Source of the DNA: Megasphaera sp.
Lineage (GTDB): Bacteria; Bacillota; Negativicutes; Veillonellales; Megasphaeraceae
DNA length: 64,000 nt
Assembly: GCA_022486585.1 (NCBI GenBank)
Contig: JAKVKI010000001.1
Location: forward strand, 1-64,000
Direction: 5' to 3'
Both the position numbers and the translations under genes were made by a program. The notes beneath the pieces were generated by a model. That model was given only the letters and a program-made list of their open reading frames with translations. It ran no database searches and was not told where the DNA came from. Of this stretch, positions 8,243 to 17,392 are shown in pieces (position 1 is the first letter of the stretch; the number at the start of each line of letters is the position of its first letter).

Positions 8243-9132
8243 TATTTGTTTCCTCCTATTTTCTTATCGATGCGCCAGCTTATATACCGTGCTGCCAAAC
8301 TGAACGATACGACCAGTACCATCAAAATCGCGGAAGAGGCACTGGCAAGCTGAATCGCATCCGGTTGCAAGGCTTCTGTACGCATAGCCCAAATATACAG
8401 TGCCAGTGTTTCACCAGGACGGAACGGATTGAGGGGACACGAAGGTGACGTCAGATTCCAGTTCGTCCAATCAATATCTGTCGACATGCCAGCTGTAAAC
8501 ATCAAGGCAGCCGCTTCACCGAATCCCCGGCCGGCAGCCATGATAAGCCCGGTCATGATACGCGGGAAGCAAGCTGGCAAGAGAACATGCCAAATAGTCT
8601 GCCAATGAGATGCGCCAAGGCCGAGACTGCCCTGACGATAACTGTCTGGCAAATTACGTATAGCATCCTCCGTCACGGAGGTGACAAGGGGCAGCGTCAG
8701 GATAGATACGGCCAGCGAACCTGCAAAGAGATTCCACTGTGATCCTGTCATGACGATGAATGCCAGGTACCCAAATAAACCGACGACAATAGACGGCAGC
8801 GACGCCAGTGTTTCAACAGCCATACGGATCCAGCGGGTGAGTTTTCCTTTTTTAGCGTATTCAGCCAGAAATATACCAGCAGGAATGCCTGTGACCATAC
8901 TGGCTGCCAAGGCTAGAACTACCAGGTACATCGTGTTAAAAAACATATTTCCCAGGCCTTTGCTGGTGAAACTGAGCATATCCAGATTCATATGCCCAAA
9001 CCCTTGGACGATGACAAAGCCCACGAAGCCAATCAATAGTACTACTGAAAAACCGGCTCCAAAGATAAATAATCCTGTCATGACCCTGTCCAGTCTCTTT
9101 TTAGCTAAAACACTTGCATTTCCATTACTCAT
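8242..9132 (-). CDS. pstA: Phosphate ABC transporter permease PstA
   Basis: This 296-residue inner-membrane permease has about six hydrophobic segments and the ABC permease EAA loop region ([35 protein letters not shown]). It forms the phosphate channel with PstC. It is separated from pstC by three bases and overlaps pstB by one base, so the three are clearly one operon. Confidence 0.94.
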   Translation of the reverse strand: MSNGNASVLAKKRLDRVMTGLFIFGAGFSVVLLIGFVGFVIVQGFGHMNLDMLSFTSKGLGNMFFNTMYLVVLALAASMVTGIPAGIFLAEYAKKGKLTRWIRMAVETLASLPSIVVGLFGYLAFIVMTGSQWNLFAGSLAVSILTLPLVTSVTEDAIRNLPDSYRQGSLGLGASHWQTIWHVLLPACFPRIMTGLIMAAGRGFGEAAALMFTAGMSTDIDWTNWNLTSPSCPLNPFRPGETLALYIWAMRTEALQPDAIQLASASSAILMVLVVSFSLAARYISWRIDKKIGGNK

Positions 9133-9135
9133 GTC

Positions 9136-10056
9136 TTATGCCCTTCCTTTCAATGCTGCCGCTTCAGTCAATCGGTGAATACTATAGATAAATAAGAAGG
9201 ACAGAAGGAATAAAACGAGCGCCATCGTCCACAAAGCCGCACTGTATTCGCCGCCTTCCATGGCACCACCCATATCAGAAGCGATAGCCGTCGTCAATGT
9301 GCTGGCTGGCAGGAATAATGAGGTCGGAAAGACTTTCATTTGGCCGATGACCATGGCCACTGCCAGGGCTTCGCCAAGCGCCCGGGCCAATCCCAAAATG
9401 ATGCCTGTAAAGATACCGCCTTTAGCCGCTGGCAGGACGACATGAAAAATAGTTTCCCAACGCGTAGCTCCCAATCCATATGAAGCTTCACGCCATTGTT
9501 TCGGTACAGCTGTCATCGCATCGGCTGTCATCGTCGTAATGGTCGGAAAAATCATGACTGCCAGGACAATGCCGCCTGCCAGGACAGAAAAGCCATAGGG
9601 CATAGGGAAAAAGACACGTAAGAAAGGGATCAATACAGTCATACCGATCCAGCCATAGACAACAGAAGGAATGCCTGTAAAGAGTTCAATAGCCGGCTGA
9701 ATAAGACGCCGTGTCTGTGGTTTTGCTATTTCGGTCATAAAGATAGCCGTTGCCATGCAAACAGGCAGGGATATAAGTAATGACAAGGAACAAGTAACAA
9801 GCGACCCTGCTAAAAACATAGCGGCGCCAACATGGCCGCCGCCTTCGGCAGAATCACCAGGATTCCACTGGCCGGAAAACAAGAATTCGCTAATGCTGTG
9901 CCCAAACAATGTAAATGTATCTATTCCTTTTAAGAACAGAAAGCCCCCAATAAGAAGCGGCACCAGTGCCATACCGATGCCGCAAATCGTAATGATCAAT
10001 CGGGCTGCTTTCTCATTCCGGCGAGCTGTATGTACCGCCGTTTCGATTGCATCCAT
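9136..10056 (-). CDS. pstC: Phosphate ABC transporter permease PstC
   Basis: This 306-residue permease has six or so membrane segments, the first at about 20-40, and an EAA loop (VPKQWREASYGLGATRWETIFHVVLPAAKGG). It partners PstA. The start is preceded by AGGGAGG. It follows pstS by 18 bases, with no terminator between them, so one transcript from the pstS promoter can serve all five genes. Confidence 0.94.
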   Translation of the reverse strand: MDAIETAVHTARRNEKAARLIITICGIGMALVPLLIGGFLFLKGIDTFTLFGHSISEFLFSGQWNPGDSAEGGGHVGAAMFLAGSLVTCSLSLLISLPVCMATAIFMTEIAKPQTRRLIQPAIELFTGIPSVVYGWIGMTVLIPFLRVFFPMPYGFSVLAGGIVLAVMIFPTITTMTADAMTAVPKQWREASYGLGATRWETIFHVVLPAAKGGIFTGIILGLARALGEALAVAMVIGQMKVFPTSLFLPASTLTTAIASDMGGAMEGGEYSAALWTMALVLFLLSFLFIYSIHRLTEAAALKGRA

Positions 10057-10074
10057 TACAGATCCTCCCTAATT

Positions 10075-10965
10075 TTAGTGTACGTCTTTTGTCTGCATCT
10101 TACTGCTGATGCCATAGCCAAGTTCTTCAATACGCTGGCCATAGGTGTCCGAGGTAATGTAGTCGATAAATGCTTTGACAGCTGCTTTCGCTTCTTTGCC
10201 AGTATAAATGTGTTCATAACCCCATACAGAATAACTGCCGCTGTACGTGTTTTCCAATGTCGGTGCTACACCGTCAATCGCCAGCGTACCGACAGTCTTG
10301 TCATTTACGAGATATGGCAGTGCTACATAGCCAATGGCACCGGGGTTCTGTGCAACGCTCTGCACGAGGATACCGGAATTATCTGTTTCAAGGGATTTAT
10401 TGCTCGATTCTTCTACGCCATTAATGGCATATTGTTTAAATAGCGCCCGTGTTCCCGATGTTTTCGGCCGGGTAACAAGAACGATAGCTTCATCAGGACC
10501 GCCTACGTCTTTCCAGTTCGTAATCTTTGCGGTAAAGATATCTTCTAACTGCTGCCGGGTGACACTCTTTACTGTATCGGCAACATCTTTATTGACGATC
10601 GTCGCAACGGTCATAACACAAACTTTGTGATCCTCCAATTTAGCTGCCTGTTCTTTTGATAACTTCGTTTCAGCAGGTACATCGGAATTCCCCATATCGA
10701 CGGATCCGTCAGCTAATTGTTTTAAGCCTGTACCGGAACCACCAGCATTCAAACTGATCGATACGTCTTTATTATTCACTTTGAATTTTTCAGCTGCATC
10801 TTTGACCAGAGGCAGCAAGGCTGATGAACCTGAACCGGTAATACTGCCTGTAATGGCAGCCTGTCCGCCAGCTTTCTTATCACTGCTTTGCTGACCACCG
10901 CACCCTGCCATGGTCACTGCCATCATAACGGCTACTGCTGCCAAAACTACTTTTTTCAATCTCAT
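10075..10965 (-). CDS. pstS: Phosphate-binding lipoprotein PstS
   Basis: This 296-residue substrate-binding protein has a lipoprotein signal peptide: a hydrophobic stretch from 5 to 20 and lipobox TMAGC with Cys22. The phosphate-binding signatures are present: GSGSSALLP near 44, GSGTGLKQLADGSVDMGNSD, and RPKTSGTR. It captures phosphate outside the inner membrane for PstCAB. It is the first gene of the operon, with AAAGGAGA before its start and a candidate Pho box about 70-110 bases upstream. Confidence 0.95.
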   Translation of the reverse strand: MRLKKVVLAAVAVMMAVTMAGCGGQQSSDKKAGGQAAITGSITGSGSSALLPLVKDAAEKFKVNNKDVSISLNAGGSGTGLKQLADGSVDMGNSDVPAETKLSKEQAAKLEDHKVCVMTVATIVNKDVADTVKSVTRQQLEDIFTAKITNWKDVGGPDEAIVLVTRPKTSGTRALFKQYAINGVEESSNKSLETDNSGILVQSVAQNPGAIGYVALPYLVNDKTVGTLAIDGVAPTLENTYSGSYSVWGYEHIYTGKEAKAAVKAFIDYITSDTYGQRIEELGYGISSKMQTKDVH

Positions 10966-11034
10966 GTGAAATCGTCTCCTTTAGTAGATATGTACTGTTT
11001 GCTTTTTAGATACAGCCATATCGTACCAAGAAAA

Positions 11035-11072
11035 TGTAATATGAACATATATGCCATGTAAAGTTTTGTAAA
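11035..11072 (-). promoter_or_regulatory. Candidate Pho box of pstS
   Basis: The plus strand carries TGTAAA at 11057-11062 and 11067-11072, and TGTAAT at 11035-11040. Read toward pstS these are TTTACA, TTTACA and ATTACA, spaced 10 and 22 bases apart, like the tandem PhoB/PhoP repeats of Gram-positive bacteria. A possible -10 (TACGAT, plus 11020-11025) lies ten bases downstream of the last repeat, and no normal -35 is present. Confidence 0.55.
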
Positions 11073-11113
11073 ATCAGCAGGTGTCCGTATCTCGATCTTC
11101 GCCTTAACCATAA

Positions 11114-11150
11114 AACGCCCTGATGCAACGGTGAAGTGCATCAGGGCGTT
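11114..11150. terminator. Terminator between phoR and pstS
   Basis: AACGCCCTGATGCA (11114-11127) and TGCATCAGGGCGTT (11137-11150) form a perfect 14-base stem with a 9-base loop, ending in short T-runs on both strands. It separates the phoBR transcript from the pst operon. Confidence 0.8.
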
Positions 11151-11200
11151 TTCCTTACGCTATTTTCCAGCCAGGCTGCCGAGCTTGGCTGTGTTATTGG

Positions 11201-12925
11201 TTATTTCTGACAAACTAAGGGTATACGGACTGTGATTTCCGTGCCTTCGCCTTCTATACTGTGGAGATGTATCGTACCTTGGTGCTGTTCTACAATATGC
11301 TTGACAATAGACAGTCCCAGACCTGTGCCGTTGATTTTTTGGGAACGGCTCGAATCTGCCCGATAAAATCGTTCAAAAACCCGTTTCTGTTTATCGTCCG
11401 GTATACCAATGCCCGTATCACGAACACTGAATTCCATGTACTCTTTTACAGGCAGTACCTTAATATATACATGCCCGCCAGGACGATTATACTTCACTGC
11501 ATTATCAATCAGATTCATTGCCAACTCGCGAATGAGAACTTTATCCCCTTCAAAACAGGTATCATCCATTTGACAGTGAACAGTGACTTTTTTCTCTATC
11601 CATACTGGTTCCATGAAGCCTACAATATCGTCAACGATCTGTTTGAGACATACTGGCTCAATGACAAATTGGCGCCGCCCTTCTTCAATACGCGTTAAAT
11701 GCATGATTTCTTCAATCATCATGAGCAATCGTTTTGATTCTTTACGGATCAGTGTAGCAAAATGAACGACATCCTCATCATTCTGATATAGTTTCGCCGA
11801 CAGTACTTCAGCAAACCCACTGATGGATGTCAGCGGCGTTTTCAATTCATGGGATACGTTAGACGTAAACTCTCTGCGCAATTGTTCACGCCGTTCTTGT
11901 TCTGTAATATCTTCCATAATAAACAAATATCCATTGAAGCCAGCACTATTTTCTACGCATTGCACATTGATCTGATATTGATTGTCGTGCAGCGTCACTT
12001 TCCACGTATATATCTCATCCTCTTCGCCGCCGCAGTGGATTTTCTGCCAAGGCGCCTTGGGAAACAGATCAGGCAGATGTTTGCCTATTAGAACGTTTTT
12101 ATCTTTCTGACAGAGCATGGTCACACTGCACTGGTTCACCACTAAGACGTCATAGTCTTGGTTCGTCAGAATGACGCCTTCTTGTAAATTTTCCATCATA
12201 AGGCGTACCATATTGCGCTGTTGCGATAATGTATGGATTGTTTTATTCAAGACATTGCTTTGGTCGACGATTTTATCGACTAAGGGACGCAATTCTTTTT
12301 CTACATGATCCAGTTTCTCCATTGCTGGTTCTCCGGGAGCACCAATGCGTTCCATCAGCGTCGCTGTCGTTTGCAATGGCCGCAGCAGACTGTCTGTCAA
12401 GCGTCGGGATGCCCGGATACACCCTAACGACGCTACCAGGACAAACAAGAAAATAATAGGCAATACATATTGTATATGCGCAAAAATAGTATTGCGTTCC
12501 ATCCCCAGGCGCAGCACAGAGCCGTCAGGAAGTCGTTCTGCCGTATAGTAATATTCTTTTGCCAAGGTACGGGAATTGCGGACATCCGTACCATTACCGT
12601 CCTGCAGCGCCTGTTGCACTTCCGGACGTTGTAAATGGTTTTCCATTTCTCCTTTGTTGTAATCTGATTCAAAATGGACCGTACCGTCTGGTTGGATCCA
12701 TGTAACGCGAATCTGTCCCTGCTGCACAGTGGCGATGTGCTGTAAGTAGTTTTCTGGATGCGCTGAGGACATAATAGCTGATGAAATCAGTACCATGGAC
12801 CGATTCATTTCATCAGCTGCCTCTCGTTGCATAGACCGCCAATACAGCCAGCTTGAAAGAATGACTGACACAGCCATACAAACAAATCCCATCGCTAGAA
12901 GGCTTAAATATATTTTTTTCTTCAT
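11201..12925 (-). CDS. phoR: Phosphate-type sensor histidine kinase
   Basis: This 574-residue membrane kinase has two membrane segments (about 7-27 and 153-172) enclosing a sensor domain of about 120 residues. A linker with HAMP-like helix and a PAS domain (about 235-340) follow, then HisKA with His359 in NVSHELKTPLTS, and an HATPase domain with NLIDNAVKYNRPGG and DTGIGIP. The domain order matches PhoR/PnpS of Firmicutes. Its start codon overlaps the stop of the regulator gene by four bases (ATGA), and the pst operon follows, so phosphate limitation is the likely signal, relayed by PstSCAB-PhoU. Confidence 0.9.
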   Translation of the reverse strand: MKKKIYLSLLAMGFVCMAVSVILSSWLYWRSMQREAADEMNRSMVLISSAIMSSAHPENYLQHIATVQQGQIRVTWIQPDGTVHFESDYNKGEMENHLQRPEVQQALQDGNGTDVRNSRTLAKEYYYTAERLPDGSVLRLGMERNTIFAHIQYVLPIIFLFVLVASLGCIRASRRLTDSLLRPLQTTATLMERIGAPGEPAMEKLDHVEKELRPLVDKIVDQSNVLNKTIHTLSQQRNMVRLMMENLQEGVILTNQDYDVLVVNQCSVTMLCQKDKNVLIGKHLPDLFPKAPWQKIHCGGEEDEIYTWKVTLHDNQYQINVQCVENSAGFNGYLFIMEDITEQERREQLRREFTSNVSHELKTPLTSISGFAEVLSAKLYQNDEDVVHFATLIRKESKRLLMMIEEIMHLTRIEEGRRQFVIEPVCLKQIVDDIVGFMEPVWIEKKVTVHCQMDDTCFEGDKVLIRELAMNLIDNAVKYNRPGGHVYIKVLPVKEYMEFSVRDTGIGIPDDKQKRVFERFYRADSSRSQKINGTGLGLSIVKHIVEQHQGTIHLHSIEGEGTEITVRIPLVCQK

Positions 12926-13605
12926 ACGTTGCCACCGATGACGTAGCCAATACCGCGAACGGTCCGTATGATTTGACCACCTTCACCTAATTTTTGGCGC
13001 AGGCTCTTGATATGCATATCAATGGTTCGCGATTCACCTTCATATGTAAATCCCCACACCGCTTCCATGATCTGTTCCCGTTTAAGGACAATATCTATAT
13101 TGACTAACAGATAACGCAGCAATTCAAATTCTTTTACAGTCAGATGGCATCTATCACCATTGACCATTACGGTGTGTTTCTCACTGTTCAGTGTCACCGG
13201 CCCGTAGGACAGGATCGTGTTTTCTTCGTCCCGTGGCTTGCTGCGGCGCAGGACAGCACGAATGCGGGAAATGAGTTCAACAATGCCAAAAGGTTTACAC
13301 ACATAATCATCAGCTCCATTATCGAGTCCCCGGACTATGTCATATTCACTGGTTTTTGCAGTGAGCATGATAACGGGCAGTGCTTCATATTGTCGATTTT
13401 TACGAATTTTTGCCAATATATCTGTACCACTTTCGCCGGGCAGCATAATATCCAATAAAATGAGCGATGGCGGACATTGTTCCAACGCAGACCAAAAGCT
13501 TTTGCCATCAGCAAAGGTTTCAACATCGAACTGCTGGCTGCGCAACGCATAGCCGACAAGTTCACGAATATTTTCATCATCTTCTACACAATAAATCAAG
13601 GGCAT
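12922..13605 (-). CDS. phoB: Phosphate-type response regulator (OmpR family)
   Basis: This 227-residue regulator has a receiver domain with Asp52 (LLDIMLPGESG), acidic residues ED near 8-9 and Lys near 102, and a winged-helix Trans_reg_C domain at about 130-222 (LTVKEFELLRYLL, RTIDMHIKSLRQKLG). It would bind the TTTACA repeats before pstS and before its own gene. It is the first gene of the phoBR pair. Confidence 0.92.
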   Translation of the reverse strand: MPLIYCVEDDENIRELVGYALRSQQFDVETFADGKSFWSALEQCPPSLILLDIMLPGESGTDILAKIRKNRQYEALPVIMLTAKTSEYDIVRGLDNGADDYVCKPFGIVELISRIRAVLRRSKPRDEENTILSYGPVTLNSEKHTVMVNGDRCHLTVKEFELLRYLLVNIDIVLKREQIMEAVWGFTYEGESRTIDMHIKSLRQKLGEGGQIIRTVRGIGYVIGGNV

Positions 13606-13648
13606 GATACCACATCCTGTCTCATCAATAGATTTTTACATTTCTTCT

Positions 13649-13702
13649 ATTATACTCATATTTTCCTGTTTCCGTGTAGGTTCAATGTAAAAAACATGTA
13701 AA
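13649..13702 (-). promoter_or_regulatory. phoB promoter with candidate Pho box
   Basis: TGTAAA occurs at 13686-13691 and 13697-13702, exactly 11 bases apart (TTTACA repeats in the phoB direction). The -10 is TATAAT (plus 13649-13654). No clear -35 box is present, as expected for an activated promoter. The same repeat before pstS supports autoregulation. Confidence 0.55.
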
Positions 13703-13742
13703 TCTTCTGATCGTATTTCCGTTACGCCCTTATAGAAAGAAA

Positions 13743-13773
13743 CAGCCGGGTCAAGAAATTCTTGACCCGGCTG
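13743..13773 (-). terminator. Terminator after pyruvate carboxylase gene
   Basis: CAGCCGGGTCAAG (13743-13755) pairs perfectly with CTTGACCCGGCTG (13761-13773). The minus strand then reads TTTCTTTCT. It ends the pyc transcript before the phoB promoter. Confidence 0.85.
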
Positions 13774-13804
13774 CCATTGTATAGACCAACCGATTGTATC
13801 TGCC

Positions 13805-16800
13805 TTATTCTGTTACTTCTAACAAGCAGTCACCACTGATAATGGCTTGGCCTTTTGTTGCATAAATTTCACCAACAGTGCCATTGATAGGCGACGTAAT
13901 CGTCGTTTCCATCTTCATCGCTTCAGTAACAACGATAGGTTCGCCTTTTTTAACTTTCTGGCCCTTCGTCACCAACACATTGACGACAGTCCCTGACAAG
14001 GTCGCTCCAATGTCACCTAACTTATCCGGATCTGCTTTGCGTCGTGTAACAGTCTGCATATCGACACTCTTATCCTGTACCTGGATTTCACGTTCTGCAC
14101 CATTGAACATGAACGTAATGGTACGGATACCGCTGTCATCAGGATCACTGATGTTGATAAGCGTAATGATGAGGTCTTTCCCTTTTTCGATTTCTACGTG
14201 TACTTCTTCATTTTTCTTCATGCCGAAGAAGAATGTCGGCGTATCAAGAACGCTTACATCACCGTATTTTTTGACATTTTCATTGTAATCCTTGAATACC
14301 TTCGGATACTGGCAATATGCGTTGACATCTTCTGGTTCATGCAGATAACTGGCATCAGCCAATTTTTTACATACGCTGTCCAAATCGACTGGCGCAAGAC
14401 TCTTGCCCGGACGTTCTGTCAACGGCGCATTGCCCTTCAGGATGATCTTCTGCAATTTTTCCGGGAATCCCTGATACGGAATGCCAATACGGCCTTCAAA
14501 GAATTCAACAACGGATTGCGGGAAATCGAGGATATCGCCTTTTTCATAAATAGACTGTTCTGTCAAATCGTTTTGGATCATGAACAATGTCATGTCGCCA
14601 ACGACCTTCGAGGACGGTGTTACTTTGATGATATCGCCAAACATCATGCTGACCTGGTGATACATCTTCTTGATATCATTCCAGCGTTCGCCAAGGCCAA
14701 CGGCTTTTGCCTGCTGACGTAAATTAGAGAACTGGCCGCCTGGCATTTCATGCTGGTACACTTCCGTGTTTGGATATGGTTCTGCTTTATCGACGCCTTT
14801 GTAGTAAGGACGGACAGTTGCCCAATACCGGGACATTTCTTCCATAGCATTAATATCCATGTCAGGCTGACGGTCTTTACCACTTAGCGAGTACCATAAG
14901 GTGCTCATGCTGGGCTGGCTAGTACCACCGGCAAAGGCCGAGTATGCTACATCGACGATATCAGCACCGGCATCAATCGCCCGGTTCAACGAGCAAACAG
15001 CATTTCCTGAACCGTCATGCGTATGGACATGTACTGGCAGGCTGACTGCGTCTTTCAGTGCTGAGACTAAGCGATAGGCCGCTTCCGGTTTAAGAAGACC
15101 AGCCATATCTTTAATGGCGATAATATTCGCACCGGCATTCTTCAATTCCTTAGCCATATCAACATAGTATTTCAAATTATATTTCTGGCGAGAATCATCA
15201 AGGATATCGCCAGTATAGCACAAGGCCACTTCTGCGATCTTGCCGGTATCACGGACAGCCTGAACGGTACCGTACATATTGTCCAAGCTGTTCAGACTAT
15301 CAAAGACACGGAATACATCGATACCATTTTTAGCAGACAGATCGACAAAGTTTTTAACGACATTGTCTGGATAACTCGTATAGCCAACGGCATTTGCCCC
15401 GCGAATGAGCATCTGCAAAAGGATATTCGGAGCTAATTTACGCATCTGCCGCAACCGGATCCAAGGATCTTCATACAGGAAACGATAGGCTACATCAAAC
15501 GTAGCTCCGCCCCAGCATTCATAAGAGAAGAAATTAGGCAGTTTCTTAGAAGCCGTATCCAATACACGTAACATATCGATCGAGCGCACACGAGTCGCCA
15601 TGAGAGACTGATGAGCGTCACGCATAGTCGTATCTGTAAAGAAGACCTTCGGCTGTTCCATGACCCACTGGGAGAATTTATCCGGTCCCATTGCGTCAAA
15701 AATCTGTTTCGTTCCATCAGGATACGGTCCTGCTACGGATTCTGGGATTTCCAAGGGTTCAAAGGCAGGAAGATCCTGATGCCCTAACCCGGCATAGCCA
15801 TTGATCGTCGTGTCACCGATATACTTTAAGAGCTTCGTACCACGGTCCAATACGACAGGCAGATGGAACAATTCTGGATGATCGTCAATGAAATTGACAT
15901 TATACGAACCATCAATAAAGGACGGTGCCTGCAATACATTCGTAAGGAAACCAATATTGGTCTTGACGCCACGAATACGGAATTCTTTTAGGACACGAAT
16001 CATTTTTTGAACTGCTGCTTCATGGGTCAGGCCATAGGTCGTCGCCTTGACTAGCAAGGAGTCATAATACGGTGTAATAATAGCACCTGTATAGGCATTA
16101 CCACTATCGAGACGGACACCAAAACCGCCGCCGCTGCGGTATACATTGATCTTGCCGGAATCTGGCATGAAGTTGTTCATCGGGTCTTCCGTCGTAATAC
16201 GGCATTGGATCGCATTGCCGAGGCAATGTACATCGTCTTGAGACTTGATGCCGATTTCATCGCTATCGAGGGCATAGCCTTCAGCAACTTTTATCTGCGT
16301 CTGCACGATATCGATACCAGTAATCATTTCTGTAACGGTATGTTCTACTTGGACACGAGGATTTACTTCGATGAAATAGAATTTTCCATCCGGTGTGACC
16401 AAAAATTCGACTGTACCGGCATTGACGTATTTTACTTTCTTCATGAGCGTCAGTGCAGCATCGCAAATGTCCTGACGAATCTTTTTCGACAACGCAAAGG
16501 CCGGCGCGATTTCAACAACTTTCTGATGACGACGCTGAACAGAGCAATCCCGTTCAAACAGGTGAATGACATGGCCATGTTCATCGCCCATGATCTGTAC
16601 TTCAACGTGTTTCGGATTGATGATGCATTTTTCCAAATAGATTTCATCACTGCCAAAGGCAAGTTTTGCTTCTGATTTGGCACGATCGTAGGCATCACGC
16701 AAATCAGCCATATGGTCGACCATACGCATGCCTCTGCCACCACCGCCGTTAACGGCTTTCAGCATAATCGGGAATCCGACTTCCTTGGCAAATTTTTCGA

Positions 16801-17239
16801 CTTCGGCATAGTTCATGACCGGGCCGTCACTGCCAGGAATATATTGGATGCCCGCTTTATCCGCTTGGATACGGGCATTGATTTTATCACCGAACATAAT
16901 CAAATGTTCTACTTTAGGGCCGATGAAGATAATACCTTCTTCCTGGCAGCGTTTGGCCAAGTCAGCATTTTCTGACAAGAACCCATAGCCAGGATGGATA
17001 GCATCTACATCATGTTCATGGGCGATGCGGATAATATCTTCAATATCTAAATATGCATCGACCGGTTTCTTCCCTTTGCCTACCAAATAAGATTCGTCAG
17101 CACGGAAACGGTGCAATGACAATGCATCTTCTTTGGAGTAAATAGCCACTGTGCGGATTCCTAATTCATTACATGCACGGAAAACGCGAATAGCAATTTC
17201 ACCACGGTTTGCAACTAAAACCGAACGGATTTTTTTCAT
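13805..17239 (-). CDS. pyc: Pyruvate carboxylase
   Basis: This 1144-residue biotin enzyme converts pyruvate, bicarbonate and ATP to oxaloacetate. The order is complete: biotin carboxylase/ATP-grasp (about 4-455, with GGGGRGMRMV and EVNPRVQVEHTVTE), carboxyltransferase (about 530-800, DTTMRDAHQSLMATRVR, HVHTHDGSGN), the PC tetramerisation region, and a C-terminal biotinyl domain with AMKMET (Lys about 1109). Length is normal. It has its own promoter and terminator, and AGGAGGG before the start. Directly upstream on the same strand lies a second, biotin-less carboxyltransferase, so oxaloacetate made here may be that protein's substrate. Confidence 0.97.
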   Translation of the reverse strand: MKKIRSVLVANRGEIAIRVFRACNELGIRTVAIYSKEDALSLHRFRADESYLVGKGKKPVDAYLDIEDIIRIAHEHDVDAIHPGYGFLSENADLAKRCQEEGIIFIGPKVEHLIMFGDKINARIQADKAGIQYIPGSDGPVMNYAEVEKFAKEVGFPIMLKAVNGGGGRGMRMVDHMADLRDAYDRAKSEAKLAFGSDEIYLEKCIINPKHVEVQIMGDEHGHVIHLFERDCSVQRRHQKVVEIAPAFALSKKIRQDICDAALTLMKKVKYVNAGTVEFLVTPDGKFYFIEVNPRVQVEHTVTEMITGIDIVQTQIKVAEGYALDSDEIGIKSQDDVHCLGNAIQCRITTEDPMNNFMPDSGKINVYRSGGGFGVRLDSGNAYTGAIITPYYDSLLVKATTYGLTHEAAVQKMIRVLKEFRIRGVKTNIGFLTNVLQAPSFIDGSYNVNFIDDHPELFHLPVVLDRGTKLLKYIGDTTINGYAGLGHQDLPAFEPLEIPESVAGPYPDGTKQIFDAMGPDKFSQWVMEQPKVFFTDTTMRDAHQSLMATRVRSIDMLRVLDTASKKLPNFFSYECWGGATFDVAYRFLYEDPWIRLRQMRKLAPNILLQMLIRGANAVGYTSYPDNVVKNFVDLSAKNGIDVFRVFDSLNSLDNMYGTVQAVRDTGKIAEVALCYTGDILDDSRQKYNLKYYVDMAKELKNAGANIIAIKDMAGLLKPEAAYRLVSALKDAVSLPVHVHTHDGSGNAVCSLNRAIDAGADIVDVAYSAFAGGTSQPSMSTLWYSLSGKDRQPDMDINAMEEMSRYWATVRPYYKGVDKAEPYPNTEVYQHEMPGGQFSNLRQQAKAVGLGERWNDIKKMYHQVSMMFGDIIKVTPSSKVVGDMTLFMIQNDLTEQSIYEKGDILDFPQSVVEFFEGRIGIPYQGFPEKLQKIILKGNAPLTERPGKSLAPVDLDSVCKKLADASYLHEPEDVNAYCQYPKVFKDYNENVKKYGDVSVLDTPTFFFGMKKNEEVHVEIEKGKDLIITLINISDPDDSGIRTITFMFNGAEREIQVQDKSVDMQTVTRRKADPDKLGDIGATLSGTVVNVLVTKGQKVKKGEPIVVTEAMKMETTITSPINGTVGEIYATKGQAIISGDCLLEVTE

Positions 17240-17320
17240 GGAAATACCCTCCTGCTTGTAAAATGATAGGTAGAGAGCAGTGTCAGGACGTTATTTCTTT
17301 CTCATATCACTGCATTTCTA

Positions 17321-17348
17321 ATTATACCAAAATAGCGAAACATTACAA
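17321..17348 (-). promoter_or_regulatory. Promoter of pyc
   Basis: On the minus strand TTGTAA (plus 17343-17348) and TATAAT (plus 17321-17326) are separated by 16 bases, about 80 bases before the pyc start. It lies in the 153-base gap after the carboxyltransferase gene. Confidence 0.55.
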
Positions 17349-17392
17349 GAGAACGGGCCGCAAACAGGCAATAAATACTGTATACAATATGG

